From Parabacteroides goldsteinii (GTDB lineage: Bacteria > Bacteroidota > Bacteroidia > Bacteroidales > Tannerellaceae): a DNA stretch of 64,000 nt. The stretch spans positions 34,020 through 98,019 of the forward strand of contig NZ_JADNBB010000024.1 of the NCBI RefSeq assembly GCF_015550595.1, given 5' to 3'. The notes beneath the pieces were generated by a model, which ran no database searches, was not told the origin of the DNA, and saw nothing but the letters and a program-made list of their open reading frames with translations. A program made the position numbers and the translations under genes. Below, in pieces: positions 43,577 to 54,507 of this stretch. Numbering within the stretch: position 1 is the first letter of the stretch; every line of letters starts with the position of its first letter.

Positions 43577-44689
43577 TTACCGGCTCACATTCGTGAAGCT
43601 GTATTCGGTGATATGGCGATACTTCTTTGCCTCATCTATCAGGATAGAGGGGAAAGCCGGTTGGTTAGGTGCATCCGGATAACCTTGTGTTTCAATGGCT
43701 ATTCCAGCACTGGCATAGTAAGGGGTATTATCCTTCCCGATGTCCGTACCATCCATAAAATAACCGTTATATACCTGAACGGAAGGTTGGTTGGTATATA
43801 TTTCCAGCGTTCTTCCGGAAAGACCATCAGACAGGCGGGCAGCAAAGCTCAATTCGCCGGATTCGCCGGCTTCTTCGGTATCCAAGGCATATGCCAGGGA
43901 AAAACCTTTATCCTTTTGTATCTGCGGATGTTCCTCGACCAATGACGAGGCAATGGTACGGGGCGAACGAAAGTCGAGCGAGGTACCGTCTACCGGTAAC
44001 AACCGGCCTGTAGGAATTAATTCACCGTCGCATTCTATGATAGCAGAAGCGTTCAGCGTAAGCTGGTGGGATAAGACATTTTTCCTCTCTGCCGGACCAG
44101 AAGGAGATTGCAGATTGAAGAAAGCATGATTAGTCATATTCACTGGAGTCGGATGATCGGTCGTTGCTTCGCATTCCATCCGCAAGATATTGTTTGCTTT
44201 CAATAGGTAAGTAATCTTCACTTGCAGGTTGCCGGGATAGCCCTCTTCACCGCTTTGTGAATTATTTGTAAACTCGACAGCTTCTTCTCCGGAGGGAGAA
44301 ACATATGTACGGAATTTCCAGTAACGATTGTGAAAAGCATCGATTCCACCGTGTAAATGGTTACGAACAGGTGTACCATACACATCGTTGGAAGCTAGCA
44401 GAAAGTCTTGCTCTCCTATCCGGAAACGGGCATTACTGATCCGCCCGCAGACACGACCGACGATAGCACCGTGATATTGTTCACCTGCCATCCGGTAACC
44501 ATCGATCGTATCGAATCCGAGAACGACATCGGACAAGTTTCCCTCACGGTCGGGTGTCCACATACTTACCCAACGGGCACCATAGTTGGTGAACTGGGCG
44601 ACAAGGCCGTTACGGTTTCTTAATGTAACCAACTCAGCGGAAGAAGCCGGGCTTCCTCCGCTGAAGGTTGATATTGATAGTAATTTCAT
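43577..44689 (-). CDS. galM: Aldose 1-epimerase (galactose mutarotase)
   Basis: A 370-residue enzyme that interconverts alpha and beta anomers of galactose or other aldoses, the first step of the Leloir pathway. The GalM motifs are RISNARFRIGEQDF, HLHGGIDAFHNRYWK (with a catalytic His), NMTNHAFFNL (second catalytic His) and the C-terminal GIAIETQGYPDAPNQP with the catalytic Glu. The length is normal. No clear signal peptide. It is the last gene of the galactoside operon, 17 bases after the GH36 gene. Confidence 0.93.
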   Translation of the reverse strand: MKLLSISTFSGGSPASSAELVTLRNRNGLVAQFTNYGARWVSMWTPDREGNLSDVVLGFDTIDGYRMAGEQYHGAIVGRVCGRISNARFRIGEQDFLLASNDVYGTPVRNHLHGGIDAFHNRYWKFRTYVSPSGEEAVEFTNNSQSGEEGYPGNLQVKITYLLKANNILRMECEATTDHPTPVNMTNHAFFNLQSPSGPAERKNVLSHQLTLNASAIIECDGELIPTGRLLPVDGTSLDFRSPRTIASSLVEEHPQIQKDKGFSLAYALDTEEAGESGELSFAARLSDGLSGRTLEIYTNQPSVQVYNGYFMDGTDIGKDNTPYYASAGIAIETQGYPDAPNQPAFPSILIDEAKKYRHITEYSFTNVSR

Positions 44690-44706
44690 CAGAAACAGTC
44701 TATACT

Positions 44707-46851
44707 TTACAGTTTTACAATCTTAAATATCCGACTCTTGAAAGCACCGTACAATGGGAATTCTATTCCTATATTCATCAGTTGACTTCCTTTATAAACA
44801 CCTTTTACTCCCTCAATCTGATAAGAAGCATCCGGTTGCAGTCCACGAAGTTTTACGCTTTTAGGACGTTTTGTTTCCGGTATGGCATTGTTCGGATATT
44901 CCGCCAGATTATATACGAATACGATAGATTCTGACTTCGGTTTATTTACAAACTGAAGCACACTCCGGTTGTTTTCGTAAGGTGAAACCAAACGGTAGTG
45001 ATCTCCTTTGTGAACGGTTTCACGAATCTCTTTATATCGGGCAACCTTCTCACGGGCAACCTCTTTTTCTTTGTCGCCCCATTTCGTTATATCGTAGCCA
45101 ACACCTAATACACCGCACATAGATACATCAAACTTGAATTCCAGCGGGTGATTCTGGTTATGCCAATCCTCCTGCGTCACCCAACTAATCATTGAGTTAG
45201 ACGGAAAGACATTCAGAAAGGAATGTTGTATAAATATCCTTTCCACAGGATCGGTGTTGTCGCTAGCCCAACAGAAATCAGTACGTGCCATCATGCCCAA
45301 GTCTACTCTACCACCTCCACCGGCGCAGTTCTCAAACCATACATCGGGAAATTCGGATCGCAATGTTTCAAGTAGACGATACAGGTTTTCCACATATTTA
45401 ATACGGACAGCCCGCTGTTCATCGGTTGGAGCGGAAAGGAAGCCAGGCTCGGTAACACCTCTGTTCATATCCCATTTGATAAACTTAATATTATTTTCAC
45501 GCAACAGTGTGGAAAAGCTGGTATACAAATACTGATAGACATCTTCACGGGCCAGGTTCAGCATTAACTGGTTACGCGTTTCATGGCGGGTACGATTCGG
45601 ATAATGGAAAACCCAGTCAGGATGGCGACGATACAGGTCACTGTTAGGATTCACCATTTCGGGCTCTATCCAGATACCGAAATCGAGTCCCAGGTCATTG
45701 ATCTTTTCAATCATAGGTTGCAGGCCATTGGGGAACTTCTTTTTATCCACAGTCCAGTCACCCAAACCGCCTTTATCGTCGACACGGCCTTTAAACCACC
45801 CGTCATCGATCACGAAAATCTCTACACCCAATTCTTTGGCAATCTTTGCCAATGCCAGCTGATGTTCTTCGTTTACATCGAATGTCGTGGCATACCAACT
45901 GTTATATAGAACCGGACGAACCTGGTCGCGATGCGATGGATAAAGTACTTTCTCACGGGTATAAGAGGCCAGGCTCTGTGAAGCACCTTCCATCCCACGG
46001 GCAGAATAGCCGATAATCATCTTAGGCGTGGTAAAACTTTTTCCAGGCTTGAGAACCAACGACTGGTCCCAGAAATTGATACCACAGGTAGTCTGAAGTT
46101 CACCTGGTGCAAACTTTTCCAGATCGACCCGCCAGTTTCCGCTGTATTGCAGTGTTCCGAACCACACTTCGCCACAGGTCTCCTCTTGTTCGCCTTCCGG
46201 CCGTATCGCAAAGAAAGAGGATCCATACGAACGCAGGTCTTTTGTCTGAAGTGTTTTCAAACCCTGGGTAAGTTTTGTTACATTCGGCTGATACTCATAC
46301 CCCCATCTTCCAGACAGGTGGGTCAGTTCATAGGCATTTTTCGGGAGAAAGAAGGTACCCGATTGGGCGTTCTCCAGCTCAATATCACCTTTCTTCCCTG
46401 TATTCGTGATCTCGACCCATTTTTCCAACAGATCGTATTCCGGCAGAACGCGGATATATTCAGTAACAGCCAGCGGATAATACTGATCTTTCTGATGAAT
46501 TGCCAACACGGTATAACCGTCTTGTACCTGTATCTCCGATCCGGCATAAGTCAATTCGATATCCCGCACACGGTCTTTAAAGATCGCTTCCAGCATAGGT
46601 GTCGTAGCCGAATAGCCACCACGTACTGTAACCTCTTCACCCAGCGGGTCATGGAGCATATTCAAATCCTGGCTCTTATCGCCAAAATAGTACATATTCA
46701 CCGTCCCCTGATCCGAAACACGGATCTGATAAACAAACGAGTTAGTCGTCAACGTCCACGACTTACCATCGTTTCCAACCGCGACAGGCGACTTCTGTGC
46801 CCAGGCCATTGCCGCCGCAAAAATAAATAACACAACAAAGAGCTTTTTCAT
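44707..46851 (-). CDS. GH36 alpha-galactosidase
   Basis: A 714-residue exported enzyme (signal peptide 1-18, MAWA) that removes terminal alpha-galactose. An N-terminal beta-supersandwich precedes the barrel, where LGVEIFVIDDGWF (341-353) binds substrate, Asp461 in KWDMNRGVTEPG is the nucleophile, and Asp531 in CWASDNTDP is the acid/base. This is the standard GH36 (melibiase) pattern and size. Its neighbours, GalM and a GH2 enzyme, suggest that it frees galactose from raffinose-type or host alpha-galactosides. Confidence 0.94.
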   Translation of the reverse strand: MKKLFVVLFIFAAAMAWAQKSPVAVGNDGKSWTLTTNSFVYQIRVSDQGTVNMYYFGDKSQDLNMLHDPLGEEVTVRGGYSATTPMLEAIFKDRVRDIELTYAGSEIQVQDGYTVLAIHQKDQYYPLAVTEYIRVLPEYDLLEKWVEITNTGKKGDIELENAQSGTFFLPKNAYELTHLSGRWGYEYQPNVTKLTQGLKTLQTKDLRSYGSSFFAIRPEGEQEETCGEVWFGTLQYSGNWRVDLEKFAPGELQTTCGINFWDQSLVLKPGKSFTTPKMIIGYSARGMEGASQSLASYTREKVLYPSHRDQVRPVLYNSWYATTFDVNEEHQLALAKIAKELGVEIFVIDDGWFKGRVDDKGGLGDWTVDKKKFPNGLQPMIEKINDLGLDFGIWIEPEMVNPNSDLYRRHPDWVFHYPNRTRHETRNQLMLNLAREDVYQYLYTSFSTLLRENNIKFIKWDMNRGVTEPGFLSAPTDEQRAVRIKYVENLYRLLETLRSEFPDVWFENCAGGGGRVDLGMMARTDFCWASDNTDPVERIFIQHSFLNVFPSNSMISWVTQEDWHNQNHPLEFKFDVSMCGVLGVGYDITKWGDKEKEVAREKVARYKEIRETVHKGDHYRLVSPYENNRSVLQFVNKPKSESIVFVYNLAEYPNNAIPETKRPKSVKLRGLQPDASYQIEGVKGVYKGSQLMNIGIEFPLYGAFKSRIFKIVKL

Positions 46852-46865
46852 AACTTACAATCTTA

Positions 46866-49658
46866 TTAATAAATATCTTCCGGATTTGTTGCGCCCGAAG
46901 ACGCTCTATCGGTATGCAATCGAGATAAAACTGTCGATTCCACCGCAGATAAAGGGTTGAATGCATCGCTTTTCATGTATTCAAGCAGGCTGAAATATAA
47001 CTGTCGCGCTTCAGGACGTTGTGCCCAGTCGGACAACAGGTCCATGGAGCAGAAGATCAGTTTTCCTTCTCCTGCTTTGGCCTCAAACAGGTTGGATAAA
47101 CGGCGATTGTTCGCGAAGTTATCGACTACTTCGATCAACGGAGTGACAGCAGGCAGACTGTCTAAAACGACCGTCTTCGATTGTTTCAGTAACGACCACC
47201 ATTGCCAGTCGGTATAATTTCCTGTCGGGAAATTACCGAATGCAGGATGGCCGGCATCACACAAGATACCCATCGAACCCGCCTGCTTCGGAAAATGTAC
47301 TGGGCTCCAGAACACCGGAACGAATTTACCTTCCAATCCCACCGTTTTCTTATAGTCCGGATTGTATAGAACTTTCTTTCCTCCGGCCAATGCTTTCCCG
47401 GCTTCATTCAGGTCACGCGTAACGACGATATCTCCCTTATCCAAGCCCAGTCGGGCCGGATATACCCAGATACTCCATTCATTTTTGTAAGACGTATTAT
47501 CCAAAACTACGGACAAGGTCAACCGGGTTGCCTCAGGCTGATCCAGCGGGCTGGCGATTGTTTCTGGTAGCTTATTCAATCCGATGGCGAGTGACGGACA
47601 GGTTATTGTTCCTTTATTCACCACTTTTCCCTTATCATCTTTCAACGACCAGGAAAGGGATTGATCTTTCAATTCTTTATCTGTAAAATTAGCAACCTCT
47701 ACCGCTGCGACAAAAGACTCGTCATTGGTATAGACGGCTTTCGGAAAACGCACCAAAGGGGATACAGGAGAGCTGGCCTGACGAAAAGTTGCCGCATCGG
47801 TAACGCCTTTACTGTCCCAGAATGCATCCAACAAACCAACCAAAGCCGTACTCTGTCCCGGGAAATCATGCAAGTCGAGAAGCTGAAAACCACTACATCC
47901 GGCCGTTTTCATCGCACGTTCGATCTCTTCTTTATATAGAATGGCTGCCAGGTAACCGGAAGCTTTCAGGTAGTCGTCGGCTTTATCCGACAGACCTTTC
48001 TTTTCCAGTTCCTGCTTTACTCCTTTAAAGTTCAGAGGATCGAGTACGCCGGTGTATTTTTCAATCTCTTTCAGGTTCGGATATACCGAATATTGACCGA
48101 CTTCATGGGTGATCAGCGGAACCGTCATTCCCTCGACAGAGGCTACATAGTCCTTGTCGAATGAAGGAGACTCGGTATCGAATACTCCCTGACCGCGTAC
48201 CCATCCTTTTTTAGTCCATTGCGTGATAAAGAAATCGTCATCCGGTTCAGGCCAGTCACCATGTCCACGTTCGAAAGTGAAAGAGGTGGTTGTATACAAA
48301 TGACGCGGATCTTTCTCCTTAACATAATTCAGCAACTGAGAGAGGAAGTTGAAATCCGGTTGCAACTCATTTCCCAGGCTCAGGAAGCAGAAAGAGGGAT
48401 GATTGCCGTATTCCGACAGGATACGGTCGGCTTCAGCATACAGATACTCATTCGTTTTCTGATCCTGTCCCACTTTCAACGACCAGAGAGGAAGTTCCAC
48501 CTGCAGATAAAACCCTAAAGAGTCGGCTACCTGGAAGGCTGCTTCCGGCGGACACCAGGAGTGGAAACGCAGATGGTTTAACCCCCATTCGCGAGCCGTC
48601 AAAAAGACCTTCTTCCATCCCTCGGGTTCCATTGGCGGACGACCGGTAAGCGGAAAGATACAACACTCGAGCGTTCCACGCAAAAAGGCTTTATTTCCGT
48701 TCAACAGCAGATCCGATTGGTTATGCCTGAATTCACGCATACCGAACTTTGTACTTCGCCCGGCTTTCACCGGACCGGCTTCCACCTTCAAATCTAATTG
48801 ATATAATGTCGGAGTGAACTCACTCCAAACCTCCATCGAATCACCCATCGGGCAAGTGATATCCAATAATGTCTCTCCCGACGGGAATTCCATATCACGT
48901 GTTACGGTTGTAATTGGGTTATTCTTCTGTTTTTGTACCACGGCCTGTAAAATACCTTTTGCAGCCTCCCCACGATTGCTGACCTTACCCTTCACATGCA
49001 CTAGTTTACCGGAAACGTCCGGATACACTTGCAAATCTTCGATGGAAAGGGCATCTTTTGCCGTAAGAGATATTTCACCGATGATACCGTTCCACATGAT
49101 CTGTGTTTCGTTGGTATAGGCATGTGCCATATCGTTTACGGAGATATCGTGTTGTTTCCGGTTATCAACGCGGACAGTCAACTTATGTTTCCCCGGTGTC
49201 AGATATTCCGTCAAGTCGAAGACATGGGGGCTGATCAGGCTCTCACAGCTACCGGATATGGGATTCCCGTCCACCCATACTCTTGTATGCCAGATAACAC
49301 GCTCCAGCTTTAATTCGATGGATTTGTCTTCCCAGTCCGATGGAATCGTCACTTCACGCGAATACCATGCCGGACCGACATAACTGTTTTTACGGGTAAG
49401 ATGAAGTATCTGCGGCTTACCGATAGAAGGTGGCAGGGTATTCGGGACACCATATCCTGCCTCATCCGTCGTTCCCGGTAATTGGATTTTGTCGGCAAAC
49501 GAACGGTCAAACCATTTCTCCGATACACCGACATCGGTACTATCCATCGCAAACTGCCATTCTCCGGCTAAGGATATCACCGGCGACGTTTCCTTACAAG
49601 CAGAAAATGCCACCAAACAGAAACATACAATCAGAAATTGCTTCATCTTACTTTCCAT
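46866..49658 (-). CDS. GH2 family glycoside hydrolase lipoprotein
   Basis: A 930-residue lipoprotein (lipid Cys21 in FSAC). It has the GH2 order: a sugar-binding jelly roll (about 30-200, YVGPAWYSREVTIP), an Ig-like domain (205-310), and the catalytic barrel (315-600) with Asn430-Glu431 in SLGNELQPD as acid/base and a likely nucleophile Glu in LITHEVGQYS. A C-terminal region of about 300 residues is beta-rich. Activity is probably beta-galactosidase or a related exo-enzyme, but beta-mannosidase or glucuronidase cannot be excluded. Start may also be Met5. Confidence 0.88.
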   Translation of the reverse strand: MESKMKQFLIVCFCLVAFSACKETSPVISLAGEWQFAMDSTDVGVSEKWFDRSFADKIQLPGTTDEAGYGVPNTLPPSIGKPQILHLTRKNSYVGPAWYSREVTIPSDWEDKSIELKLERVIWHTRVWVDGNPISGSCESLISPHVFDLTEYLTPGKHKLTVRVDNRKQHDISVNDMAHAYTNETQIMWNGIIGEISLTAKDALSIEDLQVYPDVSGKLVHVKGKVSNRGEAAKGILQAVVQKQKNNPITTVTRDMEFPSGETLLDITCPMGDSMEVWSEFTPTLYQLDLKVEAGPVKAGRSTKFGMREFRHNQSDLLLNGNKAFLRGTLECCIFPLTGRPPMEPEGWKKVFLTAREWGLNHLRFHSWCPPEAAFQVADSLGFYLQVELPLWSLKVGQDQKTNEYLYAEADRILSEYGNHPSFCFLSLGNELQPDFNFLSQLLNYVKEKDPRHLYTTTSFTFERGHGDWPEPDDDFFITQWTKKGWVRGQGVFDTESPSFDKDYVASVEGMTVPLITHEVGQYSVYPNLKEIEKYTGVLDPLNFKGVKQELEKKGLSDKADDYLKASGYLAAILYKEEIERAMKTAGCSGFQLLDLHDFPGQSTALVGLLDAFWDSKGVTDAATFRQASSPVSPLVRFPKAVYTNDESFVAAVEVANFTDKELKDQSLSWSLKDDKGKVVNKGTITCPSLAIGLNKLPETIASPLDQPEATRLTLSVVLDNTSYKNEWSIWVYPARLGLDKGDIVVTRDLNEAGKALAGGKKVLYNPDYKKTVGLEGKFVPVFWSPVHFPKQAGSMGILCDAGHPAFGNFPTGNYTDWQWWSLLKQSKTVVLDSLPAVTPLIEVVDNFANNRRLSNLFEAKAGEGKLIFCSMDLLSDWAQRPEARQLYFSLLEYMKSDAFNPLSAVESTVLSRLHTDRASSGATNPEDIY

Positions 49659-49670
49659 CTCTTAAATCTT

Positions 49671-52600
49671 TTACTTAATCATTTCCTTATGTATCTGTAC
49701 TCCCTGATGGTTATTATCCATTTCGGCGGCAATATTGAAATACTTCATTGCTTTTTCGGTATCTCCCAAGCCCAGATGGCCTAATGCCATCAGGTAATTG
49801 CAGTGGATACGGTTCTTTTTGTTCATATCGTCTTCCCAAATCTGCAGATCCGGTAGGGAGACGGCGAAGTAATCCATCTTAAAGACATCGTATACATGCT
49901 TTTCACCATAAGAGATCAGATTATTGAAGCGACCGCGTGCCTCGTCTTCACGACCCAGTTTACGCAATGCCAGTCCCTGATAGAATATCTTATCCGGCTT
50001 CTGGTCGTTGTAATACATGGCGGCGGCAGGCTGACTGTTTCCGACACTGGCTTTGAGGAATAATCCGGTTGCTTCTTCATTGCGACCTAATCCCTGCAAG
50101 GCACAGGCCTTATAATAATTGAAATCATTCTCCTGGGCACCGTACAGTTTCCCTTCTCCAAAGTTATGCGGATAAACGAAGCATTCTTCTATCAGATTCA
50201 ATGCATCCTGATATTTTCCTTCTGACAGCAATTGCTTCACCAACTCTACGCGGGCAAGCTGATATTGGGCAGGAACTTTACCTTCTCCCCCTTCCCACGG
50301 ATGGAACTGGCGGGCATCGATCCTGCGGATGGCTTCCTCATACTGTCCAAGCTGGTTGAGTAAAGTGACATATTCCAGATACAAGTCATCGCGCTCGAAA
50401 GCAACTTCTTTGTGTTTATCCAGGAAAGCCAGCCGATCGGCATGCGGACAGTTCAAGCGTTTATACAGTTGGTCGAGCTCCATCAGAATACGGGCGTCTG
50501 TCGGATCGAGGGCAAAAGCCTTCTCCAATAAAACAACTGCTTCTTCCTGTTTATTCTGTTTATTGAAATAAGCCAGCGAAAGGTTGCGCAATACGGTCGG
50601 GAATGTTTCATCCTGCTTTTTCGATGCTTCCCAACAGGCAATCGCTTCCGGGTACTGACGTTTATCGTACCACAAATTACCCAGATAATACAACGCTTTC
50701 GGAGCCTCGGCTGCAAAATCAATCACTGCCTGAAGAGCCAAAATAGCTTCCAACGTATTCGGGAAACAACAGTCGGGTATTTGCTGTTCAGCCTCACGGA
50801 TTGCCGCCAAAGCCTCTTCCTTCCGATCCAGACGGATCAGGAACCAGCTCTTATAATAATGCAACATCGTCTGATCGGCAACCTGTAAATCGATAGCCGT
50901 CTCAGCCACCTGCAATGCTTCTTCCCAGCAACCTGCTGATGCATAATCGAGTGCCAGCTCGCTATAATTATGTCCTTCCGGACGCATCAAAGCGACCAAT
51001 GCTTTCAGATCGGAATCGTTTCCGGTTATCAGATACTTTTCAAAGCCGCAACCAAAGTTGAAACGGTCGATACGCAACGATTCGTCGATCAGGGCTATCG
51101 CCTCGTCGTTTCGTCCCAAGTGACGAAGAATAATAGTCTTCAAATGACGTCCCCGCAGGTTATGCCAATTGCGGAGCAGGGATTTATCTATTTCATAAAG
51201 AGCTTCTTCCCAGTCTCCTCTTGCGGCTGATAATTGGGCGAGAGAATAATAACCGGCATCCTGCCAGGCTGCATTCCAGCAGGCTTTATAGAAAAAGTCG
51301 TATGCTTCTTCATTCTTTCCCTGATATTTCAGGGAGAGGCCCAGATTGTATAACGGTTCACCGTCATACGGATTCGGATTCCGCTCGGTCAATGTCTTCA
51401 CCGCCTGGCGCAGATAAGGTTCTGCCTGGGCAAACTGTCCTTTGCGAACCAGCCATAAGCCCATCGCATTATTATTGCGTACATCGGTCGGATCGCGGTG
51501 GATGGCTTCCCGATAATAATCCGTAGCCGAATAGGTGGCATGGCGATACTGTTCCAGATGCAGGCCGGTCAGGTAGAGTTGTTCGGTAGTCCGTACATCT
51601 TCCGGATCGAGTGCAGCTTTCGCAGGTTCAGGAACTTCTTTGATCACATCCGGTTCAGGTTCCCATGTCAGTACCTGTTTGCCTTTTGCATTACAGATAC
51701 AAACCTTCACATCGCACAGACTATTCACAGGGACAAACTCCTCCAGTATATTTTCAGGAGTGACATCACGGGTAATATCGAGATAAGTCTCCCCTGCTTT
51801 TTCTATAATAATATGCAAATTCTTTTGTACCGAAGTGGCAAATATCTTTAATAAAGCGCCCTTTCCATCGGGTTCTATGTTCATCAGAAGGTCGGAAGAG
51901 GCGTTCTTCACGACACCCAGTTCACGATAAGGCATGAAGTATTGGGTGAATGTTTTTTCTTCGTAAGGTTGCAGCCAGGTGAAGTCGGGCTGGTTGTCGG
52001 TATAGACACCGGTCATCAGTTCGATATAAGGGCCGTCAGCATCCGTCAGGTTGCGGTCCCAGGCTTGTCCGAAATCACCGTTACCCCATGTCCATTGCTT
52101 TTTACCCGGTGAGATATGGTGGTTCGCCACATGCAGGACACCGGCACGGGTATCGTTCTCATATCCTCCCACAAAGTTATATTTGGAACGGATCGCCATA
52201 TAAGAGGTAGGAACCGGGATATTCTTGTAACGCGAAATATCCACGCCTGCCGAATAATCCATCTTATAATAAGTGCCCGTAGCAATCGGGTAACGCGAAA
52301 CATCCCGTTTTCCATGATCGAAAACGGCATTTACATCGGCAGGAAACACCGATTGATAGGCATCATTCACAGCTACTGCCGGATTTGCCCACCAAAGGAA
52401 TGTCTGTGGAACCGGAGTCGGATTGTATAATTTACCCTGAATCTCCAACACGGCACGCCCCGGACGCAAGGTAAAGCCGGCCATCCCTTTCTGATGGAAC
52501 ATCCGTTCGCGTTCGCTTACCCAAACGATGGCACTTCCATCGGCACAACGTTCGATCGTATAATCGATCGGCAGGAACGTACTCGGACGGTGATGCTGCG

Positions 52601-52961
52601 GCCAGTTAAACTCGATACCGCCGGAGATCCACGGTCCGGTCAGTCCAACCAAAGCAGGTTTAATAACATGGTTATAGTAGATGAAATGGCGTTTTTTGAT
52701 CTTATCGTACGCCATTTGTACCCGTCCGCCCAGTTCGGGAAGGATCATCACTTTTATATATTCGTTTTCCAACCACACAGCATGGTAACTCTTTTCCTCG
52801 CAGGTATCTTCTATCTTTTCAACCACCGGATAAGGATAAACCACACCGCTGCTTCCCTGGTAAACACGCTTCTCCAGGAACATCGGATTCTTTTCAGCTT
52901 TGCCAATACCGTAGGTAGGAAGAAGGATATCTTCTTCCCAAACTTTCACATTTTCAGTCAT
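49671..52961 (-). CDS. DUF5107 domain protein with TPR repeats
   Basis: A 1096-residue protein with no signal peptide. The N-terminal DUF5107 domain (about 1-420) has galactose-mutarotase-like features: NEYIKVMILPELGGRVQMAYD, GIEFNWPQHHRPSTFLPID and PYEEKTFTQYFMPYRELG. About ten TPR units follow (450-1090, e.g. GEPLYNLGLSLKYQGKNEEAYDFF). These proteins accompany glycosidase operons in Bacteroidetes and may act on sugars or organise a cytoplasmic sugar complex; no activity is proven. Gaps to neighbours are 10 and 12 bases, so it is certainly operonic. Confidence 0.87.
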   Translation of the reverse strand: MTENVKVWEEDILLPTYGIGKAEKNPMFLEKRVYQGSSGVVYPYPVVEKIEDTCEEKSYHAVWLENEYIKVMILPELGGRVQMAYDKIKKRHFIYYNHVIKPALVGLTGPWISGGIEFNWPQHHRPSTFLPIDYTIERCADGSAIVWVSERERMFHQKGMAGFTLRPGRAVLEIQGKLYNPTPVPQTFLWWANPAVAVNDAYQSVFPADVNAVFDHGKRDVSRYPIATGTYYKMDYSAGVDISRYKNIPVPTSYMAIRSKYNFVGGYENDTRAGVLHVANHHISPGKKQWTWGNGDFGQAWDRNLTDADGPYIELMTGVYTDNQPDFTWLQPYEEKTFTQYFMPYRELGVVKNASSDLLMNIEPDGKGALLKIFATSVQKNLHIIIEKAGETYLDITRDVTPENILEEFVPVNSLCDVKVCICNAKGKQVLTWEPEPDVIKEVPEPAKAALDPEDVRTTEQLYLTGLHLEQYRHATYSATDYYREAIHRDPTDVRNNNAMGLWLVRKGQFAQAEPYLRQAVKTLTERNPNPYDGEPLYNLGLSLKYQGKNEEAYDFFYKACWNAAWQDAGYYSLAQLSAARGDWEEALYEIDKSLLRNWHNLRGRHLKTIILRHLGRNDEAIALIDESLRIDRFNFGCGFEKYLITGNDSDLKALVALMRPEGHNYSELALDYASAGCWEEALQVAETAIDLQVADQTMLHYYKSWFLIRLDRKEEALAAIREAEQQIPDCCFPNTLEAILALQAVIDFAAEAPKALYYLGNLWYDKRQYPEAIACWEASKKQDETFPTVLRNLSLAYFNKQNKQEEAVVLLEKAFALDPTDARILMELDQLYKRLNCPHADRLAFLDKHKEVAFERDDLYLEYVTLLNQLGQYEEAIRRIDARQFHPWEGGEGKVPAQYQLARVELVKQLLSEGKYQDALNLIEECFVYPHNFGEGKLYGAQENDFNYYKACALQGLGRNEEATGLFLKASVGNSQPAAAMYYNDQKPDKIFYQGLALRKLGREDEARGRFNNLISYGEKHVYDVFKMDYFAVSLPDLQIWEDDMNKKNRIHCNYLMALGHLGLGDTEKAMKYFNIAAEMDNNHQGVQIHKEMIK

Positions 52962-52971
52962 TTCAGTATAT

Positions 52972-54345
52972 TTATTTCGTTAATTCTTTTTCCAGTTCCT
53001 CTAAAGTTTTACCTTTTGTTTCAGGAAGTTTCGCACGGATAAACAGGAATCCGCCCAGACAGATAAGGCCATACAGCCAGAAGGTTCCCGAAGCGCCTAC
53101 CGCTTCATTCAGTATCGGGAAAGTATAGGTCAACAGGAAGCAGGCCACCCAAAGGAAGAAAGTAGAGATCGCCATTGCCATCCCGCGTATCCGTACCGGG
53201 AATATCTCGGAAAGAACCACCCAAACCACCGGTGCCAGCGACATGGCATAGCAGGCAATAGCCATCACGACCAATAGAAGCATCGGCCAGCCGCTCATTT
53301 CCAGGAAGTAGCAGGTACCCAATACCGCATAGATAATAGCCAGCCCGGCAGAACCGACAAACATCAAAGTACGTCTGCCCCATTTATCCACCGTATAGAT
53401 AGCGACGAAAGTAAAGATTACATTGGTCACGCCTGTCACTACAATATTCATCAAGACATCAGAAACGGCATAGCCTGCCTCCGAAAATATCTCATGTGCA
53501 TAATTGAAGATCACATTGATACCGCACCACTGCTGGAAGACAGCCAGTACGATCCCGATCACCAATACATTCCGTACCCCCGGCTGAAGCAAAGCGCTCC
53601 AGTTTACTTTTTCTTCATTCTTATCTGTTAGCTGTGCCAATTCGTTTAATGTCTGATCGGCATATTGGTCGCCTCCGATACGTATCAATATATCCCGGGC
53701 TTGCGTTGTCTTCCGGACCGTTGCCAGCCAACGTGGACTTTCCGGTATGATAAAAGAAAGCACAAAGAACAATCCGGCAGGGATCAGCTCTGCCCAGAAC
53801 ATCCATCGCCAGGCCCATTCGATACTGTTTGCCGTCAGCGTTTCGCCCCCTTGTGTAAAGTATTCTCCGATCTGCCAGTTTGCTAACTGTGCAAACAGGA
53901 TACCTAATACGATCGTCAACTGATTCAGGGAAACGAATTTTCCCCGGACAGAAGCCGGAGCTACTTCAGCGATATATACCGGCGATACGTTCGAAGCAAT
54001 ACCGATACCGAACCCACCGATTATACGATAAATAATAAACCAGGTAAAACTGTCGACCGCCCCTGTCCCATAGGCCGACCATACAAAAAGAAAAGAAGCG
54101 ATGATCAACATTTTCTTACGTCCGTATTTATCGCTCCACTCGCCGGACAGCAACGCACCCGCCAGACAGCCGATCAAGGCACTACTCATCGCCCATCCGC
54201 GAAGGGCCGCAGAGCCTTCGAGGCCAAAAAACGGTTCATAGAATATTTTAGCGCCACCGATCACCACCCAGTCGTAACCGAATAGCAATCCTCCCATGGC
54301 TGAGACGAGACAGATAAGTAATAAGTAAGCAGTTGTACGCTTCAT
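52972..54345 (-). CDS. Sugar porter (MFS) importer
   Basis: A 457-residue transporter of the sugar porter group (XylE/GalP/AraE type). Twelve membrane helices are visible, with signatures GGLLFGYDWVVIGGA at the N-terminus, DKYGRKKMLI after helix 2, PESPRWL before the central loop, and DKWGRRTLMFVG in the second half. It carries a monosaccharide with protons. It is the first gene of the operon that also encodes GH2, GH36 and GalM, which suggests galactose or a related sugar as substrate. ATG 54345 is chosen over 54372 because it opens helix 1 normally. Confidence 0.9.
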   Translation of the reverse strand: MKRTTAYLLLICLVSAMGGLLFGYDWVVIGGAKIFYEPFFGLEGSAALRGWAMSSALIGCLAGALLSGEWSDKYGRKKMLIIASFLFVWSAYGTGAVDSFTWFIIYRIIGGFGIGIASNVSPVYIAEVAPASVRGKFVSLNQLTIVLGILFAQLANWQIGEYFTQGGETLTANSIEWAWRWMFWAELIPAGLFFVLSFIIPESPRWLATVRKTTQARDILIRIGGDQYADQTLNELAQLTDKNEEKVNWSALLQPGVRNVLVIGIVLAVFQQWCGINVIFNYAHEIFSEAGYAVSDVLMNIVVTGVTNVIFTFVAIYTVDKWGRRTLMFVGSAGLAIIYAVLGTCYFLEMSGWPMLLLVVMAIACYAMSLAPVVWVVLSEIFPVRIRGMAMAISTFFLWVACFLLTYTFPILNEAVGASGTFWLYGLICLGGFLFIRAKLPETKGKTLEELEKELTK

Positions 54346-54476
54346 GGTAGTAGTATTAAAGTTATGGTGCAAAGAAACAGCCTTTCAAGAGAATACAAAA
54401 TAGATAAAACCGACCTAAAGATGGATAATATTACGATTTTCCTCTTTTAGCCGGTATACTAATCGAATAAATAATA

Positions 54477-54484
54477 TACCTTTG
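54477..54484 (+). promoter_or_regulatory. -7 element for the AraC regulator gene
   Basis: TACCTTTG matches TAnnTTTG, 23 bases before the ATG at 54508. The 162-base divergent spacer to the sugar porter gene would hold the regulator's operators. Confidence 0.55.
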
Positions 54485-54507
54485 CAAACACCTATAATTC
54501 CAGTATC